A stretch of 64,000 bases of DNA from Smittia aterrima (lineage: Eukaryota; Arthropoda; Insecta; Diptera; Chironomidae). Shown in pieces: positions 35,868 to 48,664 of the stretch. Numbering within the stretch: position 1 is the stretch's first letter; each line of letters opens with the position of its first letter. A program made the translations under genes and the position numbers. The notes under the pieces were generated by a model. That model was given only the letters and a program-made list of their open reading frames with translations. It did no database searches and was not told the origin of the DNA. Location of the stretch: assembly GCA_033063855.1 (NCBI GenBank), contig CP093829.1, forward strand, positions 11,356,243 through 11,420,242, written 5' to 3'.

Positions 35868-38800
35868 CTTCTTTTAAGTTAACCAAATTTACGGATCTAC
35901 TTAAAACTAAAGCTTCGCAATTAATCAAATGTTTTTGAATTTAAATCATTTGATGTTATCAGGCGTTCCTGCAGATCAATTGGAATCTGAAAATCACGAA
36001 ATTCACAATTGTGATTTATGGCATTTGTTTGGCAATTGAAACAATTTTCATCGCTTACTTCTGATACGAATCAGATTAACTTCATTTCAATTTTACGGAA
36101 GAAAACTCTAGCAATGTAAATCTCATTTCACTTTCATTCGTAGCTCGCTCATATGTGAATGGCTTTCTGCCAACATTCAAACGCAATCAAGATTAATGAG
36201 CATTGGCATAATCGCCGCTTCGTTTGAGATGAAAATAAAATAATTGATGGAACACTTGCTCTCAGCAATGTGAGATAATTTACAAGTTCTCAAGATGCGA
36301 TTAATAAATTTTAATTGCTGCTTGACTTTTGAGATCGCTTATGACTAATTTGTCATAAGAATAAATGCATCATGAGATGTGTGAAAGGGAAAGTTTAGAA
36401 TAATTAAAAAAAAGTTTTCAAATTTTTCTAATTTAAACCAACAAAAATATCACATTTCCCTTTCAACGAGCTTGCACACGTGAACAACTTCCTTATAAAA
36501 GTTTCAAGATCAAAAGCACTTGCGAGGTTTGTCGCTCTCTTAATGATTCTGTGTGTGTTCCGATCGCTACAAATCTGAACTTAATCTCTCTATGAACTTC
36601 AAATGTTTTCCAGAGAAAAGAGAAATCGAAGAAGCGGTAATAAATTTATTGAGTATGAAATATGATTAAACTTTGTTTATTCGAGTCTCGTTTCTATTGA
36701 ACCAAGCTACGAGATGACGCAAAGGATTTTCTCATCGACTGGCACTGGTAGGCTCAACATTCTGTTTTCATTAATCGTATAAACAGTTAAGCTCGATACA
36801 TTTCACATGGCTTGTCGTAAACACAAAATCGCGATCTAAAAATAAGTTTTCATATTCTCTTCGTAGAAGAGAAAGTAGTCAATGAAAATCAAATTATTTT
36901 AAGCATCACATAATCAGTTTTTCTCGATCGTCTTATGAACACTTGGTGCTTCTAATTCTTCTTTTCAGGTGTGACCTCGCCACTTTCTTCATGACGTCTT
37001 GAACCTTTTCCTTGTTTCGTTTCGAAGCTAAAGCGTTTTGTTGAGAAAAAAAAGAAAAAGGGTTGAAGCCTGACAAGAGACTTTAATCAACTATGACACG
37101 CAACTTGATTTTAAAAGCTGATAAAATCATGGAAGAACATTAAATAAGTTTATTACCGACCGAAGCTTTTCTATCTTAACTTTCCTGACAAGGTTTATAT
37201 CTTTAGTTCTCTCTGTGTAGTTTCATTCAAACATGATTTGATTATGAATTCACACGATGATTAAGAAAACACTGTCGCAAGCATTAAACGATTAAATTGA
37301 TGACCAAGTTACGATGATTCTTCTTTGTTACCAACAAAAGCACGTTTCGAAAGCAACAACAGCAAAATGTAAACAAACTGCGACGAATATTTACGAGCAA
37401 TTGTATTAGGGCGGAAAAATCGATAGGGAAAGGAAAAGCAGAGAATTTTTCTCTTCACTTCCCAGAAAAGTTGCGGGGATGCTCAAACTATATGCGATGA
37501 ATGTTGTGACCGCCCCACTGTTCTTTTGAAGTTTATGACACAGAAAATATGAAGTCATTCATTGGAAGATGAAGCACGAAGCGTGAAAATTGTTCAATTT
37601 AACAGACAAATGGAACTTTTAGTGACGGGCTGAGCCAACACTCAATTGTAATTGTCGACTCTCTTTCTCTGACCTTCATCAATCATCAAAACTTTCACAG
37701 GATTAATATCTTTCAAGTAGGATAAATCTTTTTACACCGTTTAGATTCCAAATATATTTTCGTTCATTAATCTTCACCGCGGATTTCGTTTGACCAACTA
37801 AGTAAAAATCCGCCCAACAATTTTTCTTCAAAAGCAATTCCGAGACGTTTCAAATCACGACGAGTTTTCACGGCACGACATTCACGACTGAACGAGAGAA
37901 GGAGAAAAAGGTTTATTCGCGCATCGAAAAGCTCTCAGTTGCACAAACACGTAAACTTGATTGCCAAAAAAATAATCATGCGAACGTTTGTTTACAATCG
38001 CCAGGCGGAGAGCGAGCGAGACTGCAAAAATGTGTTTGAGAGAAGAGTAAAACCGACGAAACTTATGCAACACGACGAAGCATAAACGTCAAATGAAGTG
38101 ATACATTCGTGACCGATAATATTGCCGAAAAAAGTTTCCAAGAAAGGCAGTAAATTAATTATGATCTCATGGAACTCTCTTTACTCTCATAACGCAAGCG
38201 CAGATGAGTTCTAACCACATGTTAGTTGTTGCCACTTTTTTCCATCACGTTGTACCGCACGAAAGTAGCTTGATGCTGTTTATAAAGAAAGTACGTTCAT
38301 AAGAGGTTTGAGACCGGCTTCAGAAGACTTATGAAATTCACAAAGTTTTAAAATTCTTGTAAATTTATTTTCATTCCACGTGACGCTGATAACGCTTTTC
38401 CATCAATGATGATTTCCATCAAAGGATACATGATTTGAGAACAGTCCCTAATGCCAAAACTCAGTAATTTGCAAGCAATCCATCAAACTTTAACAACGAG
38501 CATTACGAAATGCTCAATTGGGTTAATTTTAATTTAAGAAACGTTTTGTTTCACTTTCATATGAATGCGGAATGAGCACTTCACTGAAATCGAATTTAAA
38601 TCTATGCGTGTGTGTGATGAATTTAAATATTTTCTTTACCTTTGGCGCATTAAAAAATATGAAAACTTTATTTATTGTGAAGTTACAAATGTATTTACAT
38701 AAAGTTATGGCTTTTGGTGTCTTCTATCCATCGAAATATTTAACAGCCCATTTCCGGTATTGAAATTGGGTTAAGCTCGATTGTATCGATTGTACAGCTT

Positions 38801-38937
38801 CATTCATCGATCACATCGACAGTTAACAAGTTATCACATATTACGTCACAACGCTTTTCCCAATAAATGAAACTATTTTAAGAAAATTCTTCCCGACCTT
38901 AAAAGCTAACGATGTCTTTGTGACTCGATATAATTAT
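35868..38937. other. Intergenic region between two CRAL-TRIO genes
   Basis: About 3 kb of AT-rich sequence; no reading frame, RNA gene or repeat stands out on either strand. It should contain the promoter of the CRAL-TRIO gene starting at 35867. Confidence 0.45.
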
Positions 38938-41900
38938 TTACACCGGCTCAATAGCACGATTCTCCTTTCCCTTTGATTGATTCTTCTTCTTGTCTTTTGA
39001 AAACTTCGATGGATCAGAGATAAAGCCATAGCAAAACGAATTGTTGAGATAATCTTCATGTTTGAAGAGATAATTCGCCAAATCATCGAAATTGAAATTT
39101 TCTCGAAGACCTCCGTACTCTGCTGGCAGAATTTCTCGTCCTGTATGTTCATGCAACGAGGAATAGTTTGAATAATGGAAAAATATTTGATCCTTGATTG
39201 ATTGACTGAGGATTGGAAAAACTAATGAAACAGCTGCGTTCATCAGTGATGATGAGTTGACGACATGAACTTCCATCTTAAGAATCGGAAGGAGGTCAGC
39301 TTTAGTTGACGCCACTTTGACGTTGCCTGGAGCGAGCCACTTCATCATTTTCCATGAATAACTGAAACAAACAACTTGAAACATCCACTGAAACATTGAA
39401 AAGCGACAGATGGCTTACCCGCTCATGTCGAGGAGAACAACGATTCCATTTTCAATTGTTTCAGGTTCGTTTAGCATTGCTTCCATCCATAAGTCATCGA
39501 GCTGCGCCAAATCAATCAAGTTGAGGTTTCCAGCGTGAGCTGCAATTTAGATTTTACGGAATAAGATGAGAATCTTTTAAAAGCTCAGAAGTTACTTACT
39601 CATTCGACTCAAGTAGACTCGTCTTCCCTTTTTATCTCTGCCGCTTAGCATAATCTTCGCGTTGTGCTTGAGAATATCTTGATATTCGCTGAGTTTTCTG
39701 TTGCTAAACCACTTTGGATTCTCGTACTAAACGACGTGGGTGTAAGGAAAACAAATTGTTATGAAATTTCTTTGAGGATTATCGAGCGATGCAATTGACA
39801 TTCACCTTCAACTTGAAAAGCTTCGAGATGCGATTGAAAGCATCGTTCACGTTCCAATCGCAACAGTTGAGGAATCTCGTTAAGTAAACATCGTCTGTTC
39901 GCACATTTAGTATTGAGCAGTCTGAAACAGAAGAGAAAAGGCTTTCATTCTCGGGAAATTGCATCAGATCAACATGTTTTCACGTGAAGTCAGACAATCA
40001 ATTACATTATTATGCAATCTTGCACTAAACTAGCAAACAAAGCTGCCAACTCATTGATGGAAAAGTTGACGAGCAAGCATGTTTGATGTCCACGTGAACT
40101 CCTCATTTATTTCAACTACGATTAACCTCAAGGACTTTCACTAGAAAAGGTTCAATTTATTTCCATCTAATTTTGAATGGGACCCTTAAACATTAATGAG
40201 CAAAGCTTAAGAATAGCTCAAAGCTCTTAAAAGTTAATAAAGAAAAAGTTTCTATAATTGGACTGAACGTCTCGTCACTCGGTCTCGCACTAAACTCGTT
40301 ATCGATTCACTTCAACTCACAATTCCTTTGTTTATGTCAATTTAAATTATTCATTTAACAGAATTCTCCAGCCAAAAATTTTTACGAGTTGGGCTTGGTC
40401 GTAAAAAGTCGAAAATCCTTTAAGCGAAATTACATTTGCGATACTTCGTCATGTGTAACATTGACTGTCACTTAAAGCGAACAGCAACAGGTCTTTAATG
40501 ATTCGCGGCACGTTTTAATGAGCCAATATTCTCCATTTCCATAATTTGTGTTGTGCATTCTAAGAGCACTTTATCGAGTAGTTTGAAGACTGTCGGAAGG
40601 AGATTCTTGAACTTGAGGAGCCCTTGACGAAACAAACAATTTGCGACTTTCGTGAAAATAAAATTTAAAAGTCAATCAATCGTTTAACAAAGAAAAACTC
40701 ATTAAACTTTAATTTTATGAGTAAGCGATACAATTTCGTTGCTATCGTCAAGACCATCAGATCCGATGATGCCACACGCAATGTCAATATATTAAGCGAG
40801 TTCCAATTAGGAACAAGAACGAATGGAAGAGAAAAAAAGTCCCTGTCCTCGTTAAACTGTTGTCAACACTTCCAATAAATATTTTCCTTAAAACGGTTCA
40901 CAAATTTGAATAAGATTGAAGTTCAAACAGTAGGTGAGTGTGTCTTTGTCTGGTCGTTGGCATTGCAAAACAGGAATTGCCATGCAGCTTCAGTTTCATT
41001 GCAGAATAACCTTGAAAGGCTACTCACTTGCAGCTTGCGAGTCGCAACTCGGCTCAGATGCAGTGACACAAAAATCGATTCGTGTTAGAAATGCAATAGC
41101 TCGAGGCTATGCAAGTAGTTGAATGTCAATAAATGTTTAGCAAATGCTCAGAAGCTTAAAAGTCTTGAAGATCAAGATTAAGCTCTGTCTTAGGCTAGAA
41201 GCCTTCACTCAGAGCAATTAAGACAAGACAGTGAACTGATCGACTCAATTTACCGCTCGTATAAAATTCGTTTCAAGGTCAATCTTATTTCGTATCGTGC
41301 ATTTTCGCTAAAGTCGACGACTTCTTTAATTTATTCACTTTCTGTAACCGGTTTCGTTGATGATCAACTGCACTAAAAAGCTATTTGAGAAATAAGCTCA
41401 AGTTAGTTTGAAAGCAAAAGCTGTTGGAATTTCAGGAAGAACTAACATTAGAGATAAGTTAGCGTGACTCATGAAAGACTTATCGAGCAATTGCGTTCTT
41501 AATTATACTTCAAACACGATTGGTCTTTGTGACATCAATAATTCAATCGAGATGCAAACGTAGCTCACGGCATCATCTGGCAAACAATCGCTGACGCAAT
41601 GCTTTTTGGGTTTTTGATCTCTTTCGTTTCTCCGTCATGGTTTTTTGTGTTTTACGTCTTCCGCAATGCTTTGATGAAAGCAGGATTTTGCGAAACTTTC
41701 GACAATCTCATCACATCTGGCAACGTCTCGTTATTTAAAAATATTCGGTTCGTGATTAGATTGTAGTTTCACAAACTAAACTGATGAACTTTGGTCTCAT
41801 CGTAAATCACAAAATTGTAGAAACAAACAAAAATTTCTTACCTTCTATCGCTTTTCTGAGCTCCTCAATTTTAAGCGATTTTTCATTATCGGTCAAACTT

Positions 41901-41938
41901 TTATCGTTTAATTCCTCTTGCACGTGAACCTCAGGCAT
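38938..41938 (-). CDS. CRAL-TRIO domain lipid-binding protein
   Basis: Exons 41842-41938, 39806-39921, 39600-39726, 39419-39539 and 38938-39361 give 294 residues. The N-terminal helical lobe includes LTRFLNCCDWNVNDAFNRIS. The lipid-binding lobe has GIVVLLDMSGYSWK, VHVVNSSSLMNAAVSLVFP and LPAEYGGLREN, and ends in a lysine/asparagine-rich tail. A cytosolic lipid-transfer function is expected from the family; the ligand is unknown. A splice acceptor (TTTATTTACAG) 45 bases before the ATG shows that a 5' untranslated exon starts at 41983 and that the promoter lies further upstream. The first coding intron is long (1.9 kb). Confidence 0.86.
39922..41841 (-). other. Long first intron of the second CRAL-TRIO gene
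   Basis: 1.9 kb without recognised features. The open frames at 40906-41122 on plus lack any domain and are taken as chance. Confidence 0.5.
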
Positions 41939-43307
41939 TTTATGCAATATATTTTATTTCTACTTCTTGCGCCTCACGAACTTCTGTAAATAAATAAAAA
42001 CGAAGAACTTTACACATCTGATCCCAAAGCTAAACACAGTTGCTCTGAATAACTTCGGATTAACTAATTAGGTTAATTAATTAACTGATCAGAGTATTTT
42101 AATCACGCTTTGTTAAAGTTCATTGCATTCAATTATTTTTTTCACGATCAACTCGTGATACCAAGAAATCTAATGAAAAATACTTCGATTTTCTTATCAA
42201 GTCACCTTGTAATGGTTAATCGGTTTGTCAAAAGAAATTTCGTTGTATTTATTTTTCGTCTTGCGAAGTGAATCCGTCGAACGTAAATTTCCAACTAATG
42301 ACAATTTTTCGTTTCAATCGCTTAATAATAACTTGGAACGAAGCAACAAAAAACTTTTTGCTTATGACGACGCTTGGAGCTTGAGACAGTAGCGTCAACT
42401 AGATTTGAATGTTTGGGGCAAAAAGTTTCCAACAAAATTTATGTAGGAGAGATAAGAATTTTCAAATTATTCTGAACTTAATCGACGCCAGTGACTCAAA
42501 ACATCCAACTTGAATGTTTTCAACTCACCTGAGAGCTTTCATTCATAAAACTTGAGCTTTCACGGAACAAAACATTGCTTTCGTAATGATTGGGAGTTTA
42601 TGAATATTTTATTGAGCCTTCGTCGCTTCTTCGTCGTAAAATTTTTATTGTTGAAGGGAGAAATGCGAAAATCATCAGCAAACTCGAGTTTATTCAACTT
42701 TTGTTTGATTACTCCTTTGTTCCAGTTTTCATAAAAATGAGATTCCAGTTATTGTCAGAAAATATTTCGGAAAATATTTCGAATGCACTTATCTGTCACA
42801 ACTGAAATTGAAATATTTATGAATGTGATTAAGCGTTTTGAGTTTATGCAAGCAATCCGGGCAAACATTTGCTCGAAATCCACTGAAGCTGAGTGTGTTA
42901 ATGTTGACCTTTTTGCTCCAAAGCATTAGACGCATTTATGCTCGGGGTAAAAGAAACTCGTAATACGATGACGCAATGGTCACACGCTTTGTAATGTTGC
43001 GTAAGGTCAGTGACAGAAAAGAGTTAACAAAGAACTTCCAGTTGATCTTTACTTTGAACCTTTCTGTTTTATTTGATTCAAATATATTGACTTACTAATT
43101 AGAGTTAGACATTTATTATCGAATAAGTTTAAGAATTAATTAAATATTTGAATACCAATTCAGCGAGAGATTGCAACCTTGAATTTTAAAAGGAATGCTC
43201 GTTCTAGTTCTTATCATCGAACGATGTTTTCGATTGAAATCAGTGCTCCCTTTGGCCTCGTCCTACTTTTCAATAAAAATTAGTCGCCGTTTTCCTGTTC
43301 ATCTCCT
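41939..43307. other. Upstream region of CRAL-TRIO gene 2 and downstream of FAM161
   Basis: Contains the 5' untranslated exon of the CRAL-TRIO gene (acceptor next to 41983) and presumably the FAM161 3' end near 43300. No gene is seen. Confidence 0.4.
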
Positions 43308-45479
43308 TCACGTGCACTTTGAAATCATTGAGCTATCTGTTTGCTTGCTGTCGGTTGAAATCGTCGATCCTGGTCTGTTTCCTTTGTGATGATGAGATTT
43401 GCTGTGCATCACGTTCTGCTGACTAAGTGTGTTTACTTTTTTCTTATCGTCGGCAATTTCACAGTGATGATAGATGTGCCCGAGTCTCGGAACGATTTGA
43501 CTTGGACCCTCGAGTAGCAATGGAGCTGTTTTCACTCTTTGCTTCATCATTTCCATGTTTAATTCATGCTCTTCTTGCCGGAGTTTCTGCTCTGCTCGAC
43601 GCGTGGCGAGTCTAATCGCGATCTCTTCTTGATTTGATGTTCTGTGAGACGACATGAGATTAATTGAAGTTAATTGGAGTAAAATATGATAACACTCACT
43701 CATAATTTAATTGTTGAAAGGCATGCGATGATTTCACTCCCCAATTTGGTCGTTTGAATTTATCACGCATCAGCATCTCTTTAGCTTCTTTGAATCGTTT
43801 CAATTTCTCGCGAGACCACTCAAATCGTAATGTTGCTGCTAAATTCGGTCGATTGACGGGGTAAATTGGAGCAGGGGTGATCGACATTGCTTCGCTTTTA
43901 CTCGGAGTCTCACGGTGCTTAGTCGTGTTTGTTGTCGTCGTCACGTCAGACTAAAAATTAAAAGTTTTTGTGATTGGTGAACATCAACACGCTCGTCAAA
44001 ATTCCTTTTCTCCTTACCTTTACACTCGCTTTATCCTTTTCTCGCTTCGAATCGAACACATAGGACTTGAACTGATTTCTTGATGATCCAACGGAACTCT
44101 TGGACTTTCGTGACTTTTTCCGGAGCTTTCGCTTCTTCTCCGGTAAGAATTCAACATTGTGCTTCGTCAACGGTTGTGCATGTGTCGCGTCCATTTCATC
44201 TAAAGCTTCTTTCTTTTTAAATTCTTCTTCGCGTTTTGCCATTGACGGCGGAAGTTTTGAGATTTTCAAGAGTTCTTCGGCTCGAAGTTTTTTATTTAAA
44301 GCTCTGCAAATGACATAAAATTTACAGTACAAACGTCTTCTCGTGCACTTTGAGCTAAGAAATGTGAGTTCACCTAAAGTAATTATCCTCCCACATTTTG
44401 TAATGTGCGAAATTGCAGAAAAGATTCTTCGGGAATGGATTCGCTTTGAAGGGGCTGACGTTGACTGAAGCATCCTCGAGGTCCGAGTCGTCAGAGAGTT
44501 TCAAGTGCGGCGACGAGTAGCTTCGACTCAAGCATCGCTTTGTCGACGCTGAGTGTCTGGATTCGTGAAATTGAAATGGTTTTACTTTAGACGTTAGCTT
44601 AATGGCTGAATTTAATTTTGCTAATTGATTTCTAGAATAAGTCAAACAAACAAACGTGTGAATCGACAAAACCCTTAGTTGCAGAAATATAATCTCAATT
44701 TACTTGTGTGCCTGATCTTCCATGACTTTGTGGAAAAGTGGAATCCTTGAAGTAATGGGAATTTCCTTCATTGGATCTCGCTTGACAACATGATCGACAG
44801 ATTGAAGTTTATCATGAGTAATGTCACTGTAAAACTTCCGCTCGTCTTCGAGAGCTTTCTGATATTTTATGTCGTTGATTTGACTTCTCGTTGGACTTAT
44901 TGACTTGCTTCGGAAGTTCTTTAGCGAATTCAGCATTTCGTAATCGTCTTGGACGTTTGATAGCTGCGATTGTTGTTGCTTTCGACATCGTGAATCAGCT
45001 CGACTTGTTCGAGGCCTCGACGTTGCTGATGACAAGCGAGACTGATTGCGATTTTCTCGCTTCCTGCAGGTTATTGAACCGAATTCCATCTGCCACGAGC
45101 TAATCGAATTTCCATCGTCAGCAAAACTTATTCTCTCTGTGATGTTGCGTTTTGTTTCAAGATCATGTCGGGGAGAGAAATCAAAATGATGCGAGGATCT
45201 AGAGCAAGTTCTTTGTTTGCTTTCTTTCTTTTTGCAGTGCGTCAGTTCATGTTGCTTTTTCTTCAAATGATTTAACTCACGATAGAACTCTTTCTCCGGA
45301 AGGTGATTGATATCACTGTAATCTAAAGATGAGAATAAATGCATTGTCACCTCAAATAAAACTTAAATTTTGTTTAAATTTGCTTCACCTGGAATGCTGT
45401 TGTAAAATTCTTTCAGAGACAGGAAGTGCATGTCTTGCAGGAGCGATGTTCCAGGTCCTTTCTTTTTAACGCCACCCAT
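43308..45479 (-). CDS. FAM161: FAM161 family ciliary/centrosomal protein
   Basis: Exons 45389-45479, 44704-45322, 44374-44631, 44018-44303, 43700-43950 and 43308-43641 give 612 residues. The conserved family region is recognisable: ITSRIPLFHKVMEDQAHK, KVKPFQFHESR, then VSPFKANPFPKNLF and a coiled, charged part (ALNKKLRAEELLKISKLPPSM). These align with the human FAM161A wording KPFSF and FKARPIPR. Human FAM161A is a microtubule-binding protein of the connecting cilium and centrioles, and a ciliary base role is inferred here. The N-terminal 200 residues are arginine/serine-rich and weakly conserved. The protein has no signal peptide or membrane segment. A good RFX half-site (AGCAAC at 45631-45636) lies about 150 bases upstream. 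Confidence 0.78.
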
Positions 45480-45961
45480 TCGACTGCGACTACAGTTCTT
45501 CAGCATAGCAAAGTTCGATGCTCTAAGCTGACAGAACTAATTAAATTTCAAAATTTTATTCCACTTTTAAAAAAAGAAGTAGAATTCCAGTTCAATAATT
45601 TGTTTACGAAACTCTCTTTGTTTGCGTCCTAGCAACGCATTTAACACGTTTGCGTAGTGAAGAGAATAAATTCCATATGACCCAAAAAGTCGACTCCATT
45701 AGTGGGAAGTGTTCTCGCTGTTCCATTTAATTGCGCGCCAAGTGAAAAGACATTAATCGATCAAACAATAATTTTCGACCACAAAAAGTTTTAGGTTCGC
45801 GTCTAAGGAATAAACCTAAAAGCTTTTTGATGTCGGTTTGAAATTAGAATTCGTGTGTGTCGTGCCAACCCCTCCCCTCTTTTGGAAGTTCTAAATAACA
45901 AGTTCTTCTTCATTTGGTCAAATATTTATTCAGATTAAAAAAATCAAGTTTTATTCACAAA
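45480..45961. other. FAM161 upstream region and small secreted gene 3' end
   Basis: Holds the FAM161 promoter region, with an X-box half-site AGCAAC at 45631-45636 and a degenerate left half. On the minus strand AATAAA (plus TTTATT at 45950-45955) lies 6 bases after the stop of the next gene. Confidence 0.35.
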
Positions 45962-46271
45962 CTAGAACTTCACGAAAATCGAAGAAATCTCGTAACCCGG
46001 CAAGCTGCGACCAAGTTGTCTACCGATTATTGCACACTCTTCAGGGAGTTCTGATCCGTCAGCCCAATCTCGACTTGACAATCCATGCTTTTCAAGACAG
46101 TCGTCTAATTGAGTTAAATAGTCAGGGCCTCCAATTGTTGGATCAGCGATGGGTGTCAAGGCTAAATAATTGAATCAATAAGATTAAAAATTAAAACGAT
46201 TAAAGAATCTTCTGACCTTTTGCCTCAATGTACACGACGATCAACACAAGAAAGAACACGATCAACTTCAT
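45962..46271 (-). CDS. Small secreted protein, 84 residues, family unknown
   Basis: Exons 46217-46271 and 45962-46161 join in frame to 84 residues. The first exon is a signal peptide (MKLIVFFLVLIVVYIEA). The mature part, about 66 residues, has only two cysteines (LDDC and PEEC), which could form one disulfide. It ends GYEISSIFVKF. A TATAAAAT box 52 bases upstream and a polyadenylation signal just after the stop frame a very compact gene. I do not recognise the family. It may be a hemolymph or gut protein, and no function is claimed. Confidence 0.68.
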
Positions 46272-46322
46272 GATATCTCTGTCTGCAGATAATGAATAAA
46301 CCGCGAATCTCGATATCCAAAT

Positions 46323-46330
46323 ATTTTATA
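46323..46330 (-). promoter_or_regulatory. TATA box of the 84-residue secreted gene
   Basis: On the minus strand the sequence reads TATAAAAT, 52 bases before the ATG, which leaves room for a short 5' leader. A GATAAG motif lies slightly further upstream. Confidence 0.55.
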
Positions 46331-46493
46331 GAGTTCTTATCAAAGAAGAAGAAGACTTGAATGAAGTTGAATGAAAAAACTTTTTTCAAAAAAGAACTCG
46401 TTTGATATGATTTATTGCACGAGTTTAATATTCGCATAGAACGTTATCGCTTTGATCTCTTTATTAAATTATTTTGTAAATATTGAAAAGTTT

Positions 46494-48169
46494 TTATTTC
46501 GGTTTGAAGCCAATCAAAATTTCGTCGCACTTCAGAGTCAAATTAATCTCGAGAACCGGATCGACGTGTCCAGGCACAACTTCAAACTTCTTCAGAATGT
46601 TGATTAGGTTGTTCTTGACGTTGAGAAGAGCAAACTTCTGACCAATACAGTTTCGTTGACCAGCACTGAATGGAGTGAAAGCGTATGGAGACTTGTCTGT
46701 CTTAAGGAATCTCTCGGGAATAAATTCTTCTGGGTTCTCGTAAATTTCCGGATTTTTGAAGAGAGTATAGAACGTTAAGTTGTAGTTTGCGTTGGCAGGC
46801 GCCACAAAGTCTCCGAAATCAACTTCTTCGTGAAGACGTCTCGCGATGATTGGCACGGGAGGATAAAGTCTGAAGGTCTCTTTGATCACAATATCCAAAT
46901 ACTTCATCTCGTTGATAATTTTGAAGGTAACTTCGTTATCGCCAATTACTTTCTCTATTTCCTCGTTCAACTTTTTTTGAACTTCCGGGAATTTAGAGAT
47001 TGTGAAGAGTGTAAAGCAGATTGCGTTCGTTGTCGTATCATGGCCAGCGAATGTGAAGTTATCGACTTCTTCTTGAATGTCAGCGTTCGTCAAAGGTTTT
47101 CCGTCAACCGTCGATTGAAGTAAGACGTCAAGCAAACACATTTTCTTTTTCAAACCAACATCGTCGTCATCTAAATTTTCAAGATTTTCAGTTTTTTCTT
47201 CTGAAAGTTTCTTTCTTCGTGCGTTGATGATTTTTTGCGTGAACTGGTGCATGATTGCCGCGCACTTTTCTTGATCTCGCTTAGTTTGTGTCATGTTGAA
47301 AAGAAAGTCGATTCGTTGCCATGGAGTCAGGAATCGACTAGAGACAAGATATCCCAAATCTTTAACAGCTTTCAAATATTCGTGATCTTCAGCCTTCATC
47401 TCACAGCCCATCGCAGTTTCTAAAATTTATCAATCGTGATTATTATCTTTGCAAATATTTTGAGTTCGATTTGCTTACCACACAAAGCGTTCATCACCGA
47501 AGCAGTCACAATGGGAAATATATCAAAAAGCCGACCATCCGCTTTCTCGCTAATCTGTTCCATCAGTTTTTGGTTGTGTTTGATAAAAACTTCAAAGAAC
47601 TGTTCGAGAATTTTAAAGTGGAAAGTTGGAGTGATCACTCGACGTCTTCCAAACCATTTTTGGTTTGTGCTAAGCAATAACCCGTCACCCAAGCTTGAGC
47701 TTAAGAAGCTGTATTGTGAGCTTTTTGACAGAAACTTTGTGCTTGTTAGTATAACTTCGAGGAGCTTGGGATCGTCAATGTTCAGTTCCAGTTGATTTCC
47801 AATCCAAAATCGAGAGATACGAGTTTTTGATCGACCATACTTGAGCATTGTCCCTTTGATGAAATCATAGTAATCTGAAAGGTTCATAAGGTCAATGAAT
47901 CTGTTTTGCAACATTACCACTAGCGATGAGGAAATCGGTAATCTCTGCTATCATTGCATTAGATAAGAAGCTTTAAAATTTTAGACTTTGACTCTAAATC
48001 AGTGATTACCTTTCGGTCCAATGCCGACAAAACTAAGAGCGTTTCCGACGATAGGCCATCGCTTCGGTCCATTAAACTTCTCGCCAAGTTCGTGAAGTCT
48101 CTTGTCGAGAAGCGCTTGGTCCAAAATAAAAATAAAAAGAACAAAGAGCGCGAGGTAAATCGGCCACAT
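46494..48169 (-). CDS. Cytochrome P450, CYP4 family
   Basis: Exons 48010-48169, 47479-47874 and 46494-47419 give 493 residues, the usual length. A heme monooxygenase anchored in the ER membrane by its first helix (MWPIYLALFVLFIFIL). Visible landmarks: proline hinge (GPKRWPIVG), WFGRRRVITPTFHF helix C, I-helix AGHDTTT at 310-316 preceded by EEVDNF as in CYP4, ExxR (ETFR), PERF, and heme loop FSAGQRNCIG with C443. It is complete and likely active, perhaps on fatty acids, hormones or xenobiotics as in other CYP4s. The start at 48169 fits the CYP4 N-terminus; an in-frame ATG at 48193 adds eight residues. The first intron was placed at acceptor TTTCAG next to 47874, which restores GPKDYYDF. The stop codon lies inside AATAAA. 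Confidence 0.93.
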
Positions 48170-48553
48170 TTTCACTATTGACTGAGCGCTCAAAACAGTC
48201 AGCCGGCTATTTTAGCGAAACTTCAATCTTATCTCTGACATTTCGCTCACTCAAAATGAGCGTTTTCTGCTCAATTTTGACTTTTAAAGCTTTTTATTTG
48301 AATTTTAAATAACGAAAAAAAAAATTATTATCCAAAGTCCCAAATTTCTGACGAAATTTCTTGTTTGATGAGTTGTTAAAACATGAGAACGGAAATAAAT
48401 CTAAAAATAGAATTCTTGCTACTTTCCAGCTGCTGAACTTGCGTCATTCGACCAAAAGTTTCTTTGGGTATTTATTGCGATGTCAATTAAATTTTGTTGT
48501 CAGTTCGATTGTGACACTTGAAACTTTTATATTGAATAAAAGAGAAAATTAAA
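48170..48553. other. P450 promoter region and upstream of a small peptide gene
   Basis: Just upstream of the P450 on minus are an initiator-like TCAGT (near 48183), a TATA-like CTAAAATA about 30 bases before it, and a GATAAG. No further gene is seen. Confidence 0.35.
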
Positions 48554-48664
48554 ATGAAGAAAGCAGTAAAGATTTTTGTTGCTGTGGCACTAACGATTGT
48601 CATGGCTGTACTTGCCCGACCCGACAGAGTTTATGAAGAATTTGAAGACTACTACGAAAATTGA
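48554..48664 (+). CDS. Putative 36-residue secreted peptide precursor
   Basis: An uninterrupted 37-codon frame. Residues 1-21 (MKKAVKIFVAVALTIVMAVLA) are an excellent signal peptide with a canonical A-x-A-like cleavage site. The predicted mature part is only 15 residues, RPDRVYEEFEDYYEN, acidic with three tyrosines next to E or D, a context favoured for tyrosine sulfation. AATAAA follows at 48839-48844. It lies between a P450 and another small gene. Against it: very short, no family recognised, and no clear TATA box at the right distance. It could also be the first exon of a longer gene, though no donor site precedes the stop. Confidence 0.42.
   Translation: MKKAVKIFVAVALTIVMAVLARPDRVYEEFEDYYEN

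Noticed and set aside
47436..47795. 119-codon plus-strand open frame
   Set aside because: Antisense of P450 exon 2; the minus frame carries the helix C motif and fits CYP4.
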